From Caldilineaceae bacterium (GTDB lineage Bacteria > Chloroflexota > Anaerolineae > Caldilineales > Caldilineaceae), in NCBI GenBank assembly GCA_022823185.1, contig JAJDXQ010000040.1:1-64000 (forward strand): DNA of 64,000 nucleotides. Direction: 5' to 3'. Both the position numbers and the translations under genes were made by a program. Of the stretch, positions 34,974 to 45,347 are shown piece by piece. Under the pieces are notes generated by a model that was not told where the DNA came from, made no database searches, and worked only from the letters and a program-made list of their open reading frames with translations. Every line of letters starts with the position of its first letter. Position 1 is the stretch's first letter.

Positions 34974-36842
34974 TTGAGCGGGTCCAGGTCAGTTCAAGGG
35001 GCCAGCGCGGGACGGGCCGCGTTGTTACGCAACCTGGCGCGTCCTTTTGTCCTTTTCCTGATTCTCTTCAGTTTATTCGTATTTGGCGGCGCGGCCGCTG
35101 TGTTCGCCTGGCCTCAGCCTGAAACCGCTTCCGTGAGCGGAGTCGTCACCGATGCCGACGGGCCGGTCGCGGGCGCCTTGGTCAGAGTGCAAACGACCGC
35201 GAACCATACATATACCCTGGAAGACGGCAGCTTCACAATCGAAGGGCTGCCGACCGAAGAAAGCGTGACGCTCGTTGCGTGGGCGGAAGGGTACATATTC
35301 GGGTGGACGGAGGCGAGCGGCGGCGAGGAGGGGGTCGGCATTTCGTTGCATCCGCACAATCGCGTCGACCACACAGTCTATGACTGGGAGCCATCCGAAA
35401 ACTGCGGGGAGTGCCATCCCTCCTATTCGGAGTGGCTGCGAGACGCACACAGCCAGTCTGCGGTAAATTACCGCTTCCTGGACATGTACAACGGGACCGA
35501 CGTTGAAGGGAACCGCAGCCGCAACAGCAACTATGACACGGGCCTGCCCCGTACACGTGATCCGGAAGACCCATACTACGGTCCTGGGTTCAAGGTGGAC
35601 TTTCCGAAGCGGGACGGAAACTGCGCCGCATGCCATACACCGATGGCGTCGAAGCTGGATGCGGACAACAGCTGCGGCTGGAACGGATGCCATATGCAGG
35701 AGACGAGCGATGCCAGTGACGAATTGCCGGACGGCGTCAGCCCCAACGCGGCAGTCGGGGTAGCTGCCGAAGGGATCTCCTGTGATTTCTGCCACAAGAT
35801 TGGCGCCGTGACCTTTTATACCGATACGTTGCTACCTGATCCAGCGATGCCGGGCATTCTCTCGCTAACCCTGTACAGGCCCAAGTCGGGAGAAGATCTG
35901 CTCATGGGTACGGTCGATGACGTTTCAAGGCCAATGGACAGCTTCAACCAGCTGCATGGCGAGAGCGCCTTCTGCTCAGCCTGTCATTTCGGCGTCAACG
36001 ACACCACAGAGATTTACAATTCATACGGGGAGTGGCTGGACAGCCCCTATAGCGATCCCGAATCCGGCCAGACGTGCCAGGACTGCCACATGCCCACGGC
36101 GCCGCGGCTGACTTCGCGGATGGAGTCGGTCGTTCAGACCGCGGCCTGGCTGGAACGGGCCAGCGGGCAGACGCTGCCGGCCGGGCTGGGAAAGCTGGCG
36201 GAACGGTCGCAACGGAGTTACTTCGTCTATCCCGAAAAGGGTGGGCTCTTCCGGGAGTTGGACCAGATTCACATACACCAGATGCCGGGCGCGAATGATG
36301 AGACGTTTCTGAGGAATGGGATAGCGCTTGACGTTTTCGCCGAGATTGACGGCACGCAGATTGTTGTGAGGACGGAGGTAACGAATACAGGGGCGGGTCA
36401 TCACTATCCAACGGGATCGCCGTTGCGTCAGGTGCTGCTGGTGGTGCGTGCGACAGATAGCAGGGGCGTCGAACTGCCACTGGTGGAAGGGTCTGTTCTG
36501 CCTGCATGGGCAGGCGACCTGGCGGGTGAGGCAGGGCAGGGCTATGCCAAGATTCTGCGCGATACCCTTACGGGTGAAGAGCCAACATTTTCCCACTGGA
36601 GGATGGTTGAACTGGTTGAGGACACGCGCATCCCGGCTCAGGGTTCAAAGAGGGGCTCATTTCGTTTCGAGATTTCCGGCGGCGTGACCGCCCCTGAAGC
36701 GGAAGAGGTTACAATAGAGGCGCAGCTCGTCTACCGACGAGCATTTCAACAACTGCAGGAGTGGAAGGGCTGGACGGACCCGGACATCATTTTGGCGGCG
36801 CAACAGATTCAGCCAGGCGCCGCGCCAGACACAGAGCGCTAG
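34974..36842 (+). CDS. six-haem c-type cytochrome with carboxypeptidase-regulatory-like domain, inside the Dpp operon
   Basis: A 622-aa exported multihaem protein. A hydrophobic N-terminal anchor (about 24-47) is followed by a beta-sandwich domain ([20 protein letters not shown] to about 110). Then come six haem-attachment motifs: CGECH (144), CAACH (217), CGWNGCH with three spacer residues (234), CDFCH (270), CSACH (334) and CQDCH (368). The C-terminal domain has [15 protein letters not shown], as in cytochrome c554-like proteins. The start is a TTG at 34974 with GGAG 7 bases upstream; no ATG is better placed. It lies 20 bases after the dppC-like gene and 11 bases before the second ATPase, so it is in the operon. 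Electron partner and substrate unknown. Confidence 0.85.
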   Translation: MSGSRSVQGASAGRAALLRNLARPFVLFLILFSLFVFGGAAAVFAWPQPETASVSGVVTDADGPVAGALVRVQTTANHTYTLEDGSFTIEGLPTEESVTLVAWAEGYIFGWTEASGGEEGVGISLHPHNRVDHTVYDWEPSENCGECHPSYSEWLRDAHSQSAVNYRFLDMYNGTDVEGNRSRNSNYDTGLPRTRDPEDPYYGPGFKVDFPKRDGNCAACHTPMASKLDADNSCGWNGCHMQETSDASDELPDGVSPNAAVGVAAEGISCDFCHKIGAVTFYTDTLLPDPAMPGILSLTLYRPKSGEDLLMGTVDDVSRPMDSFNQLHGESAFCSACHFGVNDTTEIYNSYGEWLDSPYSDPESGQTCQDCHMPTAPRLTSRMESVVQTAAWLERASGQTLPAGLGKLAERSQRSYFVYPEKGGLFRELDQIHIHQMPGANDETFLRNGIALDVFAEIDGTQIVVRTEVTNTGAGHHYPTGSPLRQVLLVVRATDSRGVELPLVEGSVLPAWAGDLAGEAGQGYAKILRDTLTGEEPTFSHWRMVELVEDTRIPAQGSKRGSFRFEISGGVTAPEAEEVTIEAQLVYRRAFQQLQEWKGWTDPDIILAAQQIQPGAAPDTER

Positions 36843-36853
36843 AGCAGAAATGC

Positions 36854-37873
36854 ATGATGGAAGATACGCTACTTGAAGTCAACGATCTGAAACAGTGGTT
36901 TCCCATTCGCAAAGGATTCCTGCAACGAGTCGTTGGTCATGTGAAGGCCGTTGACGGGGTCAGTTTTGGCATCCAGCGGAATGAGGCGTTGGGCCTGGTG
37001 GGAGAAAGTGGCTCGGGAAAGACCACGGTCGGCCGAACTGTGCTGCGGCTCTATGACCCAACGGCAGGGGAAATCTGGTACACCACGGCAGACGGTGAGC
37101 GCATCGACATCGCGAATATCGAGCAGGGGGAGATGAAGCCGCTTCGGAAAGAGATGCGGATGATCTTCCAGGATCCGTTCAGCTCCCTGAATCCTCGCCT
37201 GACTGTCAAAGACCTGATTGGCGAACCGCTGATTATACACAAGGAGGCATCTGGTCGCGCGTTAGAAGACAGGGTCGCGGAACTGATGTCTGCCGTGGGA
37301 CTTGACCCGAACTACATGCGGCGCTATCCCCATGAGTTTTCGGGGGGGCAGCGGCAGCGAATTGGTCTGGCGCGTACGCTGGCGCTCCGGCCGCGGTTGA
37401 TCATCGCAGATGAACCGGTTTCCGCGCTTGATGTCTCGATTCAAGCGCAGGTACTCAACTTGCTGCAGGAGTTGAAGGACGAGCTGGGGCTCACCTACCT
37501 CTTCATAGCCCACGACCTGTCCGTGGTTGAGCACATGTGCGATCGCATTGCGGTCATGTATGTTGGGAGACTGGTGGAGGTCGCCGACTCGGACACGCTG
37601 CTGAGGCGGCCGCTTCACCCGTATACCGAGGCGCTGGTTTCCGCGATTCCACCTGCGGATCCTGAAGTCAAGCTGAATCGGATTATTCTGGAAGGCGACA
37701 TTCCCAGTCCAGCGAATCCCCCGCCAGGTTGTGTGTTTCACCCCCGATGCCTTTATGCAAAGGACAGATGCAAGGAGGAGGAGCCGCACCTTGAAGAGGT
37801 CGCGCCGGGGCACTATGCCAGCTGTCATTTTGCCGATGAGCTGATGTTACAGGGGATCGGAGAAATTGCATGA
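36854..37873 (+). CDS. dipeptide/oligopeptide ABC transporter ATPase (DppF/OppF type)
   Basis: Second ATPase of the importer, 339 aa. Walker [11 protein letters not shown]-loop [11 protein letters not shown] (typical of OppF/DppF), signature [17 protein letters not shown], Walker [14 protein letters not shown]-loop [12 protein letters not shown], and the C-terminal tail [18 protein letters not shown] with the conserved Cys cluster. The start at 36854 (ATG ATG) is chosen over the open frame from 36761, which lies inside the cytochrome gene. It overlaps the next gene by 4 bases. Confidence 0.9.
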   Translation: MMEDTLLEVNDLKQWFPIRKGFLQRVVGHVKAVDGVSFGIQRNEALGLVGESGSGKTTVGRTVLRLYDPTAGEIWYTTADGERIDIANIEQGEMKPLRKEMRMIFQDPFSSLNPRLTVKDLIGEPLIIHKEASGRALEDRVAELMSAVGLDPNYMRRYPHEFSGGQRQRIGLARTLALRPRLIIADEPVSALDVSIQAQVLNLLQELKDELGLTYLFIAHDLSVVEHMCDRIAVMYVGRLVEVADSDTLLRRPLHPYTEALVSAIPPADPEVKLNRIILEGDIPSPANPPPGCVFHPRCLYAKDRCKEEEPHLEEVAPGHYASCHFADELMLQGIGEIA

Positions 37874-38232
37874 CCGCGAGCGAAACCGGGGGGCCGCGGA
37901 TCAACGTGGACGCGGCGCTGTTGGCCTATCTGCTGCCGATAGTGGGACCGGCCTACATTTTGGGGATGAGGAGGCGTGATGACTTTGCGAGATACCATGC
38001 GGTTCAGTCCTTAACGATCGTCTTGGCGATGATTCTGGCCCCGGCAGTCTGGATTGTATTCTCGTGGCTCATTGCGCTTCTCCCATTCGGAGGGGTCGTG
38101 GCGGCCTACATTTTTGCGTTGGTCGTTGCCGCATACCTGGCCGTGATCGTGGCTTGGGTGGCGGGAATCGTCAACGCGCTTCGTGCCCGTCGCGCGCCGG
38201 TGCCGTTCTTTGGCCGGCTTCTGAGGGCGTGA
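37870..38232 (+). CDS. DUF4870/Tic20-like small membrane protein
   Basis: A 120-aa protein with three hydrophobic segments (about 15-33, 47-72 and 76-105) and basic ends. It has the pattern of DUF4870-type proteins: [16 protein letters not shown], then an amphipathic [15 protein letters not shown] turn. The start codon overlaps the upstream ATPase stop (ATGA), so it is the last gene of the peptide-transporter operon. Function of the family is unknown. Confidence 0.7.
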   Translation: MTASETGGPRINVDAALLAYLLPIVGPAYILGMRRRDDFARYHAVQSLTIVLAMILAPAVWIVFSWLIALLPFGGVVAAYIFALVVAAYLAVIVAWVAGIVNALRARRAPVPFFGRLLRA

Positions 38233-38406
38233 AGCGGCAGGTTTTTGGGGAGTTGGCCCTGCCCGGCGCCAAAATGCTGAGAGGTCCATGCGCCTGAATC
38301 TCCAGACCTTCTCTCCGTGGGGGCGAAGTCAGGAGCAGAAGGCCCTGAGCCTGTACGCCGGGCGAGGCGCGTAACATTCTGAACGAAATAGAGAGGAGGA
38401 ATACAA

Positions 38407-39807
38407 GTGCCTAAGGTAACGTTTATTGGAGCCGGCAGCTTCGGATTCACCCGCAAGCTCGTTAAGGACGTCTTGACGTTTCCATTGCTCGAAGACGCCA
38501 CCATCTGTCTGATGGACATTGACCCAATGAAGCTGGGTTACATCGAGCAGGCGGTGCGGCGAATCATACGCGAGGGCGACTACGCTGCCCGTGTCGAGAC
38601 GACGCTCAGCCGCGAGGAGGCGTTGGAGGGCGCCGACTACGTCATTGTTACCATCCTGGTCGGCCAGACAGATGTATGGCGAACAGATATCGAGATCCCC
38701 AAGCAATATGGAGTCGACACGAATATCGGCGACACGCGCGGCCCCTCCGGCATCTTTCGCGCGATGAGGACGACGCCGGTGATGGTCGACATTGCCCGCG
38801 ACATGGAGCGGCTTTGCCCTGACGCCGTGATGCTCAACTACACCAACCCTATGGTGATGAACTGTCGGGCCATACAGAAGGAAACCAGCATCGTCGCGAC
38901 AGGTCTTTGCCACAGCGTGCAGGGCACGGCGGACATGCTGGCGCGTTGGATTGGGGCGCCGGCGGATGAAATCTCCTACACGTGCGCGGGCATCAACCAC
39001 ATGGCCTGGTATCTGAGATATGAATGGAATGGTGAGGACGCCTATCCTCTGATCCGCCAGGCAATCACAGAGCGGCCCGAAGTCTACAACGAGGAGCAGG
39101 TTCGCAATGAAATGTATCTGCACCTGGACTATTACCCTACGGAGTCGAGCGGACACCACTCGGAGTACAACCCCTGGTTCCGAAAGCGGCCGGACCTAAT
39201 TGAGAAATATTGCACGCACGGTACCGGCTGGAATCCCGGTGAGTATGCCTATGTGTTGAAGCATTACTCGGCGCGAGAAGAGAGTTGGGACGAACAGATT
39301 CGGGCCTGGCTCGACAACCCGGCGCCGCTCAATCTGGCGCGCGGCCATGAATATGCTGCCTACATTATCAATGCGCTGGAAGGCGGCGAACCGTTTCAGT
39401 TCAACGGCAACATGCCCAATGGGAGCGGAGCGTCTCCCCTGGTGGACAACCTGCCAGTCGGCGCATGTGTCGAGATCCCGGTGTGGGCCAGCAAGGATGG
39501 GCTGGAAAGTGTGCGAGTCGGACCGTTGCCGGCGTCAGTGGCGATGCTGACCGGTCTGAGCGCGCAGATCGAGGAGATGGCGGTTGAGGGAATCATTGAA
39601 GGAGACCCGCGCAAGATTTTCCAGGCAATTCTGCACGATCCGCTTTCCACCGCAGTGCTGTCGATGGCAGAGATTCGGGAGATGGTGAACGAAATGTTTG
39701 CGGCAAACGTAGAGCACCTACCGACTTTTTCCAACTACGAGGTCGAAGGAGACAGGCCGATGCGGCTGTTGGAGGGGTCGCAGGCAGAGCTGGTGGCAGC
39801 GGACTGA
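38407..39807 (+). CDS. glycoside hydrolase family 4 (alpha-glucosidase/galactosidase type)
   Basis: GH4 enzymes cleave alpha- or beta-glycosides by an NAD- and Mn-dependent redox-elimination mechanism in the cytosol. The 466-aa protein has the dinucleotide loop [11 protein letters not shown], the acidic strand end MDID, NYTNPM, the metal-binding Cys in GLCHSVQG and the GINHMAW motif with the metal-binding His. The GTG start has GAGAGGAGG just upstream. Which sugar (galactoside, glucoside or uronide) cannot be decided; the MelA/AglA group is likeliest. The NIPSNAP-like gene follows 35 bases later. Confidence 0.9.
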   Translation: MPKVTFIGAGSFGFTRKLVKDVLTFPLLEDATICLMDIDPMKLGYIEQAVRRIIREGDYAARVETTLSREEALEGADYVIVTILVGQTDVWRTDIEIPKQYGVDTNIGDTRGPSGIFRAMRTTPVMVDIARDMERLCPDAVMLNYTNPMVMNCRAIQKETSIVATGLCHSVQGTADMLARWIGAPADEISYTCAGINHMAWYLRYEWNGEDAYPLIRQAITERPEVYNEEQVRNEMYLHLDYYPTESSGHHSEYNPWFRKRPDLIEKYCTHGTGWNPGEYAYVLKHYSAREESWDEQIRAWLDNPAPLNLARGHEYAAYIINALEGGEPFQFNGNMPNGSGASPLVDNLPVGACVEIPVWASKDGLESVRVGPLPASVAMLTGLSAQIEEMAVEGIIEGDPRKIFQAILHDPLSTAVLSMAEIREMVNEMFAANVEHLPTFSNYEVEGDRPMRLLEGSQAELVAAD

Positions 39808-39842
39808 AGCAGTCGATAACCAATGAATGAGGAGAAGGCACT

Positions 39843-40163
39843 ATGTTGTACGAGTACCGGATTTATGAATGTCACCCTGGCAAACGGGACGATTGGGTAA
39901 CCTACATGGAAAACGTGATCATTCCATTTCAGGTTTCGAAGGGGATGGTCGTTGCCGGATCATTCATTGACGAGGAGGATGAGAACCGTTATGTGTGGAT
40001 GCGCCGGTTCAATGATGAAGCCGACAGGGAGGCTCTCTACGAGGCGGTCTATCAGTCCGACGGGTGGTTGAATGAAATTGCGCCGAAGATTTCGGATATG
40101 CTCAATCGAGAGACGATTAAGGTGATGCGTCTCGTACCGACTGAGAAGTCTGTGATTCAGTAA
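39843..40163 (+). CDS. NIPSNAP-family protein
   Basis: A 106-aa dimeric alpha/beta-barrel (ferredoxin-like) protein of the NIPSNAP family, with the signature start LYEYRIYECHPGKRDDW and RYVWMRRFNDEADR in the middle. Function in bacteria is unclear; it often accompanies sugar or aromatic catabolism enzymes. GGAGAAGG lies 5 bases before the ATG. It is the second gene of the GH4 unit and is followed by a terminator hairpin. Confidence 0.82.
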   Translation: MLYEYRIYECHPGKRDDWVTYMENVIIPFQVSKGMVVAGSFIDEEDENRYVWMRRFNDEADREALYEAVYQSDGWLNEIAPKISDMLNRETIKVMRLVPTEKSVIQ

Positions 40164-40218
40164 GCGCGGCGCCGGGAGAACCATGCCCCCCGGCGATTGC
40201 AAAGTGAAGAGAGCGGGG

Positions 40219-40264
40219 AAGTCGGGCAGGCCCGGTTGTTGCCTGGGTCAGTCCGACTTTTTCT
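40219..40264 (+). terminator. rho-independent terminator after NIPSNAP gene
   Basis: Long stem beginning AAGTCGG (40219-40225) and ending CCGACTT (40253-40259), with internal GGCCCGG/GCCTGGG pairing, followed by TTTTTC. A smaller GC-rich hairpin (40170-40195) precedes it. It separates the convergent transglutaminase gene. Confidence 0.65.
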
Positions 40265-40276
40265 TGGTAGACGCTG

Positions 40277-41251
40277 CTACTGCTGTTGCTGCTGCTCCTG
40301 GGCGGCGCGAGAGCCCAGGCTGCCCTCGTATTCCACGCGGTCCCTGGTTGTCCAGTGACCGTTGTCCAACAGGTCCTGCGGGATATCCTCATCCTCGGTT
40401 TCGGCGATGTGAACGCCAACGCTGAGCTCGCTCTTGGCCCCGCCCTTAAATACGCCCCTGGTTGGAGGAACGTCGGCGTAATCCCGGCCCAAAGCGATCC
40501 GGATGTGTTTGGCATGTACATACGAGTTATTGGTCGGATCAATACCTGTCCAACCGATTCCGGGAAGAAAGGCCTCTACCCAGGCATGTGTCGCGCTGGA
40601 GAGGTTTGTCCCTTTCATGCTATCGGAATCCTGAAAGATGTAACCGCTGATATACCGGGCGGGAATGCCTGCCTTTCGCAACAAGGCGATCATGATGTGG
40701 GAGAAGTCCTGGCAGACGCCGCGGCGGTTTTTGAGGGCGATATCGATGGGCGAGTCGACGGCCGTGCTGTTGGGTGTGTATTCAATCGCGGCGTGAATTC
40801 CCTCGTTTAGCCGGGATATGACGCTCAGCGGGTCCTTATCTTTGTCGAAGCCGATCTCACTGGCGAACTCGGAAAGCAGAGGGGTTGGGCGGGCAAATGC
40901 GCTTGGCGTCAACCAGTCCCAGTGCTGGCCGGTGGCGGCATCGATTTCAAGCTCCTTCCAAGCCGACTCTTCCAGGGATTCTGGCAGCGGATCTGGCTCC
41001 TGGACCATGACAAGCGTCTGGGCGCGCAGAGTCAGCTCAGAATGCCGGCTTGGGATGTCAAAGTAGTGAATCGCGTTCTGCATGCAGTCGCTGGTTGTCA
41101 AGACCCGGGCTTGGGGGCGCACTTCCAGGCGAAAGTTGAGACAGCGCTGCTGACGGTCGGTCCGAGGTTGCATGCGCACTTCCATCGTGCTTTCTCTGAC
41201 CTCTGAATCGTAACGGTAACGGGTGTGATGGTGAATTGTATAGTATTTCAT
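40277..41251 (-). CDS. transglutaminase-like cysteine protease/amidase
   Basis: A 324-aa protein with an N-terminal beta-domain (YTIHHHTRYRYDSEVRES) and a papain-like transglutaminase core. The catalytic triad is visible as the Cys in RRGVCQDFSHIM, the His in ATHAWVEAFLPG and the Asp in GIDPTN. It ends in a run of glutamines (QEQQQQQ). In many genomes this family sits with alpha-E and ATP-grasp proteins, as here; comparative-genomic work predicts peptide-tag ligation and cleavage. Order in transcription is ATP-grasp, alpha-E, transglutaminase. Cytosolic, no signal peptide. Confidence 0.87.
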   Translation of the reverse strand: MKYYTIHHHTRYRYDSEVRESTMEVRMQPRTDRQQRCLNFRLEVRPQARVLTTSDCMQNAIHYFDIPSRHSELTLRAQTLVMVQEPDPLPESLEESAWKELEIDAATGQHWDWLTPSAFARPTPLLSEFASEIGFDKDKDPLSVISRLNEGIHAAIEYTPNSTAVDSPIDIALKNRRGVCQDFSHIMIALLRKAGIPARYISGYIFQDSDSMKGTNLSSATHAWVEAFLPGIGWTGIDPTNNSYVHAKHIRIALGRDYADVPPTRGVFKGGAKSELSVGVHIAETEDEDIPQDLLDNGHWTTRDRVEYEGSLGSRAAQEQQQQQ

Positions 41252-41275
41252 CGGCAGACTTGTGGTGATTGTTTG

Positions 41276-42253
41276 TCAGGAGAAAACGTCTTCGATCTCG
41301 TAGTTGAAGTAGGTTTCATTCAAGGCATCGTGGATCAGGTGACAACTGTCCATAATCTGGTTGATGAAGGTTCTCGGACCTGCCTCGATGACGTCGTCGA
41401 TCTGGCTATACTGAAGGTGAGCCTGTAGTTTTCCGGCGATCCTGTTCAGGTCGCCGGCGCGGCGCGTTTCGGTGGCTCCAGCGACCTGTTTAAGAAGGTC
41501 TGCGACCTGGTTGACGTTGAAGCGCGCCGAGTTCGGCAGGTAGGCGTTGAGTAGAAGGAAGGATGCGACGAATCGTGTCTCCGGGCGGGGATCATACACG
41601 CGGCAGTATGATTCAAAGGAGTTGCAGGCGCGGAGGACGCCAATACCGTTGAGGGGATCCAAGGTTTCCAATGCGTCGCCTCCGTCAATTCCGAAATGAC
41701 GAAAGTGGGCGTCCAGGAGGCTGCAAACCGAGAAAACCCGCTCCAAATGTCCGCCAATCTGGATGAAAAGCCAGCCCTCGTCATGCAGGAGCGAGGAAAG
41801 AGCCAGGCCCTGGAACAGCGAGACACTGCTTTCCAGTTCTCTGAAGAAGCTGTCTCGCTCCTGGTTCCAGTTCTGATGGTTGCGAAAGGAGTGCAGACGC
41901 AGATAGAGTCGATTTATGTGCTCCCAAAGTTGGCTGCTCAACTGGGAACGGACCGAACGGGCGTTGGTTCGAGCCAGATTGATGCAGCCGGTGACGGAGT
42001 TTTCATTTTCGGTGTTAAAGGTCAGATCGTGGGCCATTTGCAGGGCGGCCTCTCCGTCAACGACACCGTTTTTCATTGCGGGAGGGGGCTGGCGGAGTGC
42101 GGAGAAAAATTGCTGCCAGCCGCGATCGTTGCCGGCTTCGGCAGCCTTTCCGACCATGAAGTTCATGCGAACTCGCAGTAGGCGAATCGTGTTTTCGGAC
42201 CTTTCCATGTAACGTCCGATCCAATACATGCTGTCAGCAGATCTGGAAAGCAT
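41276..42253 (-). CDS. alpha-E domain protein
   Basis: A 325-aa all-helical protein of the alpha-E (DUF403) family with the start MLSRSADSMYWIGRYMERSENTIRLLR, which is diagnostic. It has no catalytic motif of its own; it is thought to assist the adjacent ATP-grasp ligase. It lies 22 bases downstream of the ATP-grasp gene and 24 bases upstream of the transglutaminase gene, so the three are one operon. Confidence 0.9.
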   Translation of the reverse strand: MLSRSADSMYWIGRYMERSENTIRLLRVRMNFMVGKAAEAGNDRGWQQFFSALRQPPPAMKNGVVDGEAALQMAHDLTFNTENENSVTGCINLARTNARSVRSQLSSQLWEHINRLYLRLHSFRNHQNWNQERDSFFRELESSVSLFQGLALSSLLHDEGWLFIQIGGHLERVFSVCSLLDAHFRHFGIDGGDALETLDPLNGIGVLRACNSFESYCRVYDPRPETRFVASFLLLNAYLPNSARFNVNQVADLLKQVAGATETRRAGDLNRIAGKLQAHLQYSQIDDVIEAGPRTFINQIMDSCHLIHDALNETYFNYEIEDVFS

Positions 42254-42275
42254 ATGAAGGTTTCCTGATTAAGGT

Positions 42276-43775
42276 TCAAATGTCCTGCAAGACCCAAGTA
42301 TCCTTGCTTCCGCCACCTTGCGAGGAATTCACGACAAGTGACCCTTCGCGCAGGGCCACTCGCGTCAAGCCTCCCGGCACGATTACGGTATTCTCCTGTT
42401 CTCCGCCGTAGAGAATGAATGGCCGCAGGTCTACATGGCGGGAGACGACATGTCCATTGATGAAGCATGGCGCGCGCGACAGGCTCAGGGTGGGCTGAGC
42501 GATGAAGTTGCGGGGTTCTTCCTGGATCTGGCTGCGGAAGTCCTCTCTTTCCCTGGCCGTGCTGTAAGGGCCGATGAGCATACCGTAGCCGCCTGATTCG
42601 CCGACTGCCTTGACGACCAGTTTGTCCAGGTTGTCCAGAACATAGGCTCGTTCGTCGTCTCGCAAGCAAAGGTATGTTTCAATATTCTGAAGGATTGGTT
42701 CCTCGCCCAAATAGTATCGGATCATTTCAGGCACAAAGGCGTATACGGCTTTGTCGTCAGCGATCCCCGTCCCGATGGCGTTGGCGAGCGTGATGTTTCC
42801 GGCGCGATATGCGTTGAAGAGGCCGGGAACGCCGAGGACGGAGTCGGGATGAAAATGAAGCGGGTCGACAAATTCGTCATCGATGCGTCGATATATGACG
42901 TCAACGCGCTGTAAGCCGCTGGTTGTGCGCATGTACACGAAGCCATCGTGGATGAGCAGGTCGGCGCCCTCGACGAGTTCGATACCCATCACCCTCGCGA
43001 GGAATGTGTGTTCGAAGTAGGCCGAGTTGAAGATTCCGGGGGTGAGAAGGACAATGGTGGCATCCCGGCCCTTAGGCGTAAGAGTCTGCAGCTGTTGCAG
43101 CAGAGCCTGGCCGTAGTGGCCGATGGGTTTAATCCCATATCCGCCGAACATGCCAGGGAAGACCTGCGTCATCACCTCTCGATTGGCCAGCATATAGGAG
43201 ACGCCGCTGGGCACGCGCAGGTTGTCTTCCAGTACGGCGAATTCGCCTGAAGGCAGGCGAACGAGATCGGAACCGACAATTGAAGCATAAACATCGTTGG
43301 AGACTTTGACGCCGCGCATTTCCCGCTGGTAGTTCCGGCAGCTGTAGATCAGATCGAACGGGACCTTTCCTTCCTGTAGAATACGCCCTTCATGATAGAC
43401 ATCGCGCAGGAAGAGATTGATGGCGTGGATGCGCTGGCACAAGCCGCGATCAATCTTATTCCATTCCTTCTCACTGATAATTCGGGGCAAGATGTCGTAG
43501 GGGAAGATTCGTTCGATTGTGGAATCTTCGCCATAGACTGTAAAGGTGATGCCGCGGTTGAGAAAGGTCAGGTCTGCGGCTTGCTGGCGCTGGGTCAGTT
43601 CACTGGCCTGCAGTTCGAGGATGCTTTGAAGGAGCTTCTGGTACGGCAAGCGCGGCCGCCCGTTTTCCTGGAACATTTCATCGAAAATTGTTCCGTCCAA
43701 AGCATAGTTGCTAAAGAGGCTGATTGCGCTTTCGCTAACGGTTTCGTCCTGTGTAGTCACGCCATTCACCGCCAT
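42276..43775 (-). CDS. circularly permuted ATP-grasp type 2 ligase
   Basis: A 499-aa member of the circularly permuted ATP-grasp family (DUF404/407 type), predicted peptide or amide-bond ligase. It has [51 protein letters not shown], the metal-binding [10 protein letters not shown] region and [15 protein letters not shown] toward the end. Length is normal. The ATG at 43775 begins the operon. Its own substrate is not known. Promoter not recognised in the 440-base gap. Confidence 0.9.
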   Translation of the reverse strand: MAVNGVTTQDETVSESAISLFSNYALDGTIFDEMFQENGRPRLPYQKLLQSILELQASELTQRQQAADLTFLNRGITFTVYGEDSTIERIFPYDILPRIISEKEWNKIDRGLCQRIHAINLFLRDVYHEGRILQEGKVPFDLIYSCRNYQREMRGVKVSNDVYASIVGSDLVRLPSGEFAVLEDNLRVPSGVSYMLANREVMTQVFPGMFGGYGIKPIGHYGQALLQQLQTLTPKGRDATIVLLTPGIFNSAYFEHTFLARVMGIELVEGADLLIHDGFVYMRTTSGLQRVDVIYRRIDDEFVDPLHFHPDSVLGVPGLFNAYRAGNITLANAIGTGIADDKAVYAFVPEMIRYYLGEEPILQNIETYLCLRDDERAYVLDNLDKLVVKAVGESGGYGMLIGPYSTAREREDFRSQIQEEPRNFIAQPTLSLSRAPCFINGHVVSRHVDLRPFILYGGEQENTVIVPGGLTRVALREGSLVVNSSQGGGSKDTWVLQDI

Positions 43776-44218
43776 TGGTGTAAATCAGGTTTGCGCAAGT
43801 TTACTGGCTTTTCGATGGGTCAGGAGAAAGCAATCGGCAACAACGCGGGAAAATCGTCACCGTCTTCCCTATTCTCAAACCTCCTCAATTTTGCATACGG
43901 CAAGTTTGCCAAACCCATTGTTAGCCGAACAAAAGTAGCCGAACAGAAGGAGGAATCCGGGACCCCATAGGGCTTCTCCCCAGGTTCGTGCTGCAGTTGG
44001 GGCAACAGTTCACTCTAAGCGAACCTTCAAACTAAGTTGGCGTATTATGCCCAAAACAGGTCCCAATGCGCAAACTGCGGAATTTCAAGGCCTTTCGATT
44101 CGTCTATGCGCTATCACAGGCCTCAATAAAGGGAGGCTGGGGCCGGCCGTTTCAGACATCAACCGGCCCGCATAAGAGATTTCACAGAAGCTCGCAACGC
44201 CCGCTTTGCCTCTGGCGG
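43776..44218. other. intergenic, no gene seen
   Basis: About 440 bases between the ATP-grasp gene start and the DUF899 gene end. It holds the ATP-grasp operon promoter, not recognised. A short direct repeat TAGCCGAACA occurs twice (near 43922 and 43937). No gene or RNA seen. Confidence 0.4.
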
Positions 44219-44821
44219 CTAGACCTGGGCAGGGTATTCGAATTGGGGGTTCCAGCCTGCCCAGCCGTCCGGGAGCAGGCTGAAGAGATGCCAGGCGCCG
44301 CAGTACAGGTCGCCGGGGCCAAAGTAGTCTTTGGCTACGCGGGTGATGCTGCCGTCGCCATTTTTGCGGAAGACTGAAACGCCCGGTTGGAAGCCAGACA
44401 TGAATCCCCCTTCGGCGCTCTGGAAGCCCATGTCAGCAATGAAGGAGGAGCCTTGCGCGGAAAACACGGGAAAGCGCCAGCCGCGCCCGCGGGCAAAAGC
44501 CTGCTGGTCGACCGGGCTGTCCGGCGAGACCAGAACGAAGGCGGCCCGGTCCTGAAGGTGGTCGGCGACACCATTGAAGCTGTCGGCCCACATGGTGCAG
44601 TAAGAGCAACCTGCGCCCATGTTGTGGACGAGTATGAGGTCTTCTTTATCTCCGAACAGGTCGGCAAGATTGACTGGGCCGTTCGGGCCCTGCAATTGGT
44701 AGTTCTCCACCTGCTCATGAGGGATCTTTCTGCGGAGTTCGGCCAGTCTTTTCTGGGCCGATTCAAAGTCCTTGTAGGCTGCAGCGAGTTCTTCTTCGAG
44801 TTGACCGTCTGTAGGGGACAT
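44219..44821 (-). CDS. DUF899 thioredoxin-like protein
   Basis: A 200-aa protein of the DUF899 family, a thioredoxin-fold group. Helical N-terminus (about 5-40), then the fold with LILVHNMGAGCSYCTMWADSFNG: a C-x-x-C pair (CSYC) in the active-site position, then FVLVSPDSPVD and GWRFPVFSA. The C-terminal part is Gly/Trp-rich (DLYCGAWHLFSLLPDGW). Function is unknown; oxidoreductase is likely. Single gene, promoter in the upstream gap. Confidence 0.85.
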   Translation of the reverse strand: MSPTDGQLEEELAAAYKDFESAQKRLAELRRKIPHEQVENYQLQGPNGPVNLADLFGDKEDLILVHNMGAGCSYCTMWADSFNGVADHLQDRAAFVLVSPDSPVDQQAFARGRGWRFPVFSAQGSSFIADMGFQSAEGGFMSGFQPGVSVFRKNGDGSITRVAKDYFGPGDLYCGAWHLFSLLPDGWAGWNPQFEYPAQV

Positions 44822-45347
44822 GAGGATTCTCCTTGCGAAGCCCTGATTACTTGGAGGAACTTACGAGATTTGAACAGCGAGAAATACCGCACCTGGGAGC
44901 GGGACGACAGCAGGTACCCCTTCCTCAACCGCGCAGCGCCGTGAAGTCCAACCTTCACGATTTCTTGCTTGCTAAGGGTCAGGAAGAGCAGTCCTGACCC
45001 ATTCGGGGCCAGTGTTTGGCGGAATCAGGACACTGATATTCTTCCAGCGACGGCAGAAACCACACATACCTAGTTTACGATTTCTTGTATTCCAATGCCA
45101 GTTTCAGGCAGGAGCGCAATTTCTGTCATTGGGTACACGCAAACAGCCAGACGCCAGGGGCTTTCTTCAAGGCGTGACATGGTGAACTCGCTTTCAAAGA
45201 GCAGGACTGGAGTGGAGCAAAAAGGTCCCGACAACACGGTCTCTGCCGGGTCCATTTGACAACTGTCGTCCGCGGGTCGTAACATGTAGCGCAGTTCGCG
45301 ACGGTTGAGACCGCGGTTGACCGCACTCTCGGAAAAGGAATCTATTC
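44822..45347. other. intergenic with two perfect hairpins
   Basis: About 525 bases with no supported gene. A 216-base minus frame (45070-45285) has no domain. Hairpin GTGAAG/CTTCAC (44941-44958) and a perfect 9-base inverted repeat at 44976-45000 (GGGTCAGGA and TCCTGACCC, 7-base loop) are visible. The promoter of the DapA-family gene is at 45256-45285. Confidence 0.4.
45256..45285 (+). promoter_or_regulatory. predicted promoter for the DapA-family operon
   Basis: TTGACA (45256-45261), 18-base spacer, TAACAT (45280-45285). About 60 bases before the start codon at 45348. Confidence 0.5.

Noticed and set aside
45070-45285. 71-aa minus-strand frame before the DapA-family gene
   Set aside because: No domain, overlaps the predicted promoter; no ribosome binding site.
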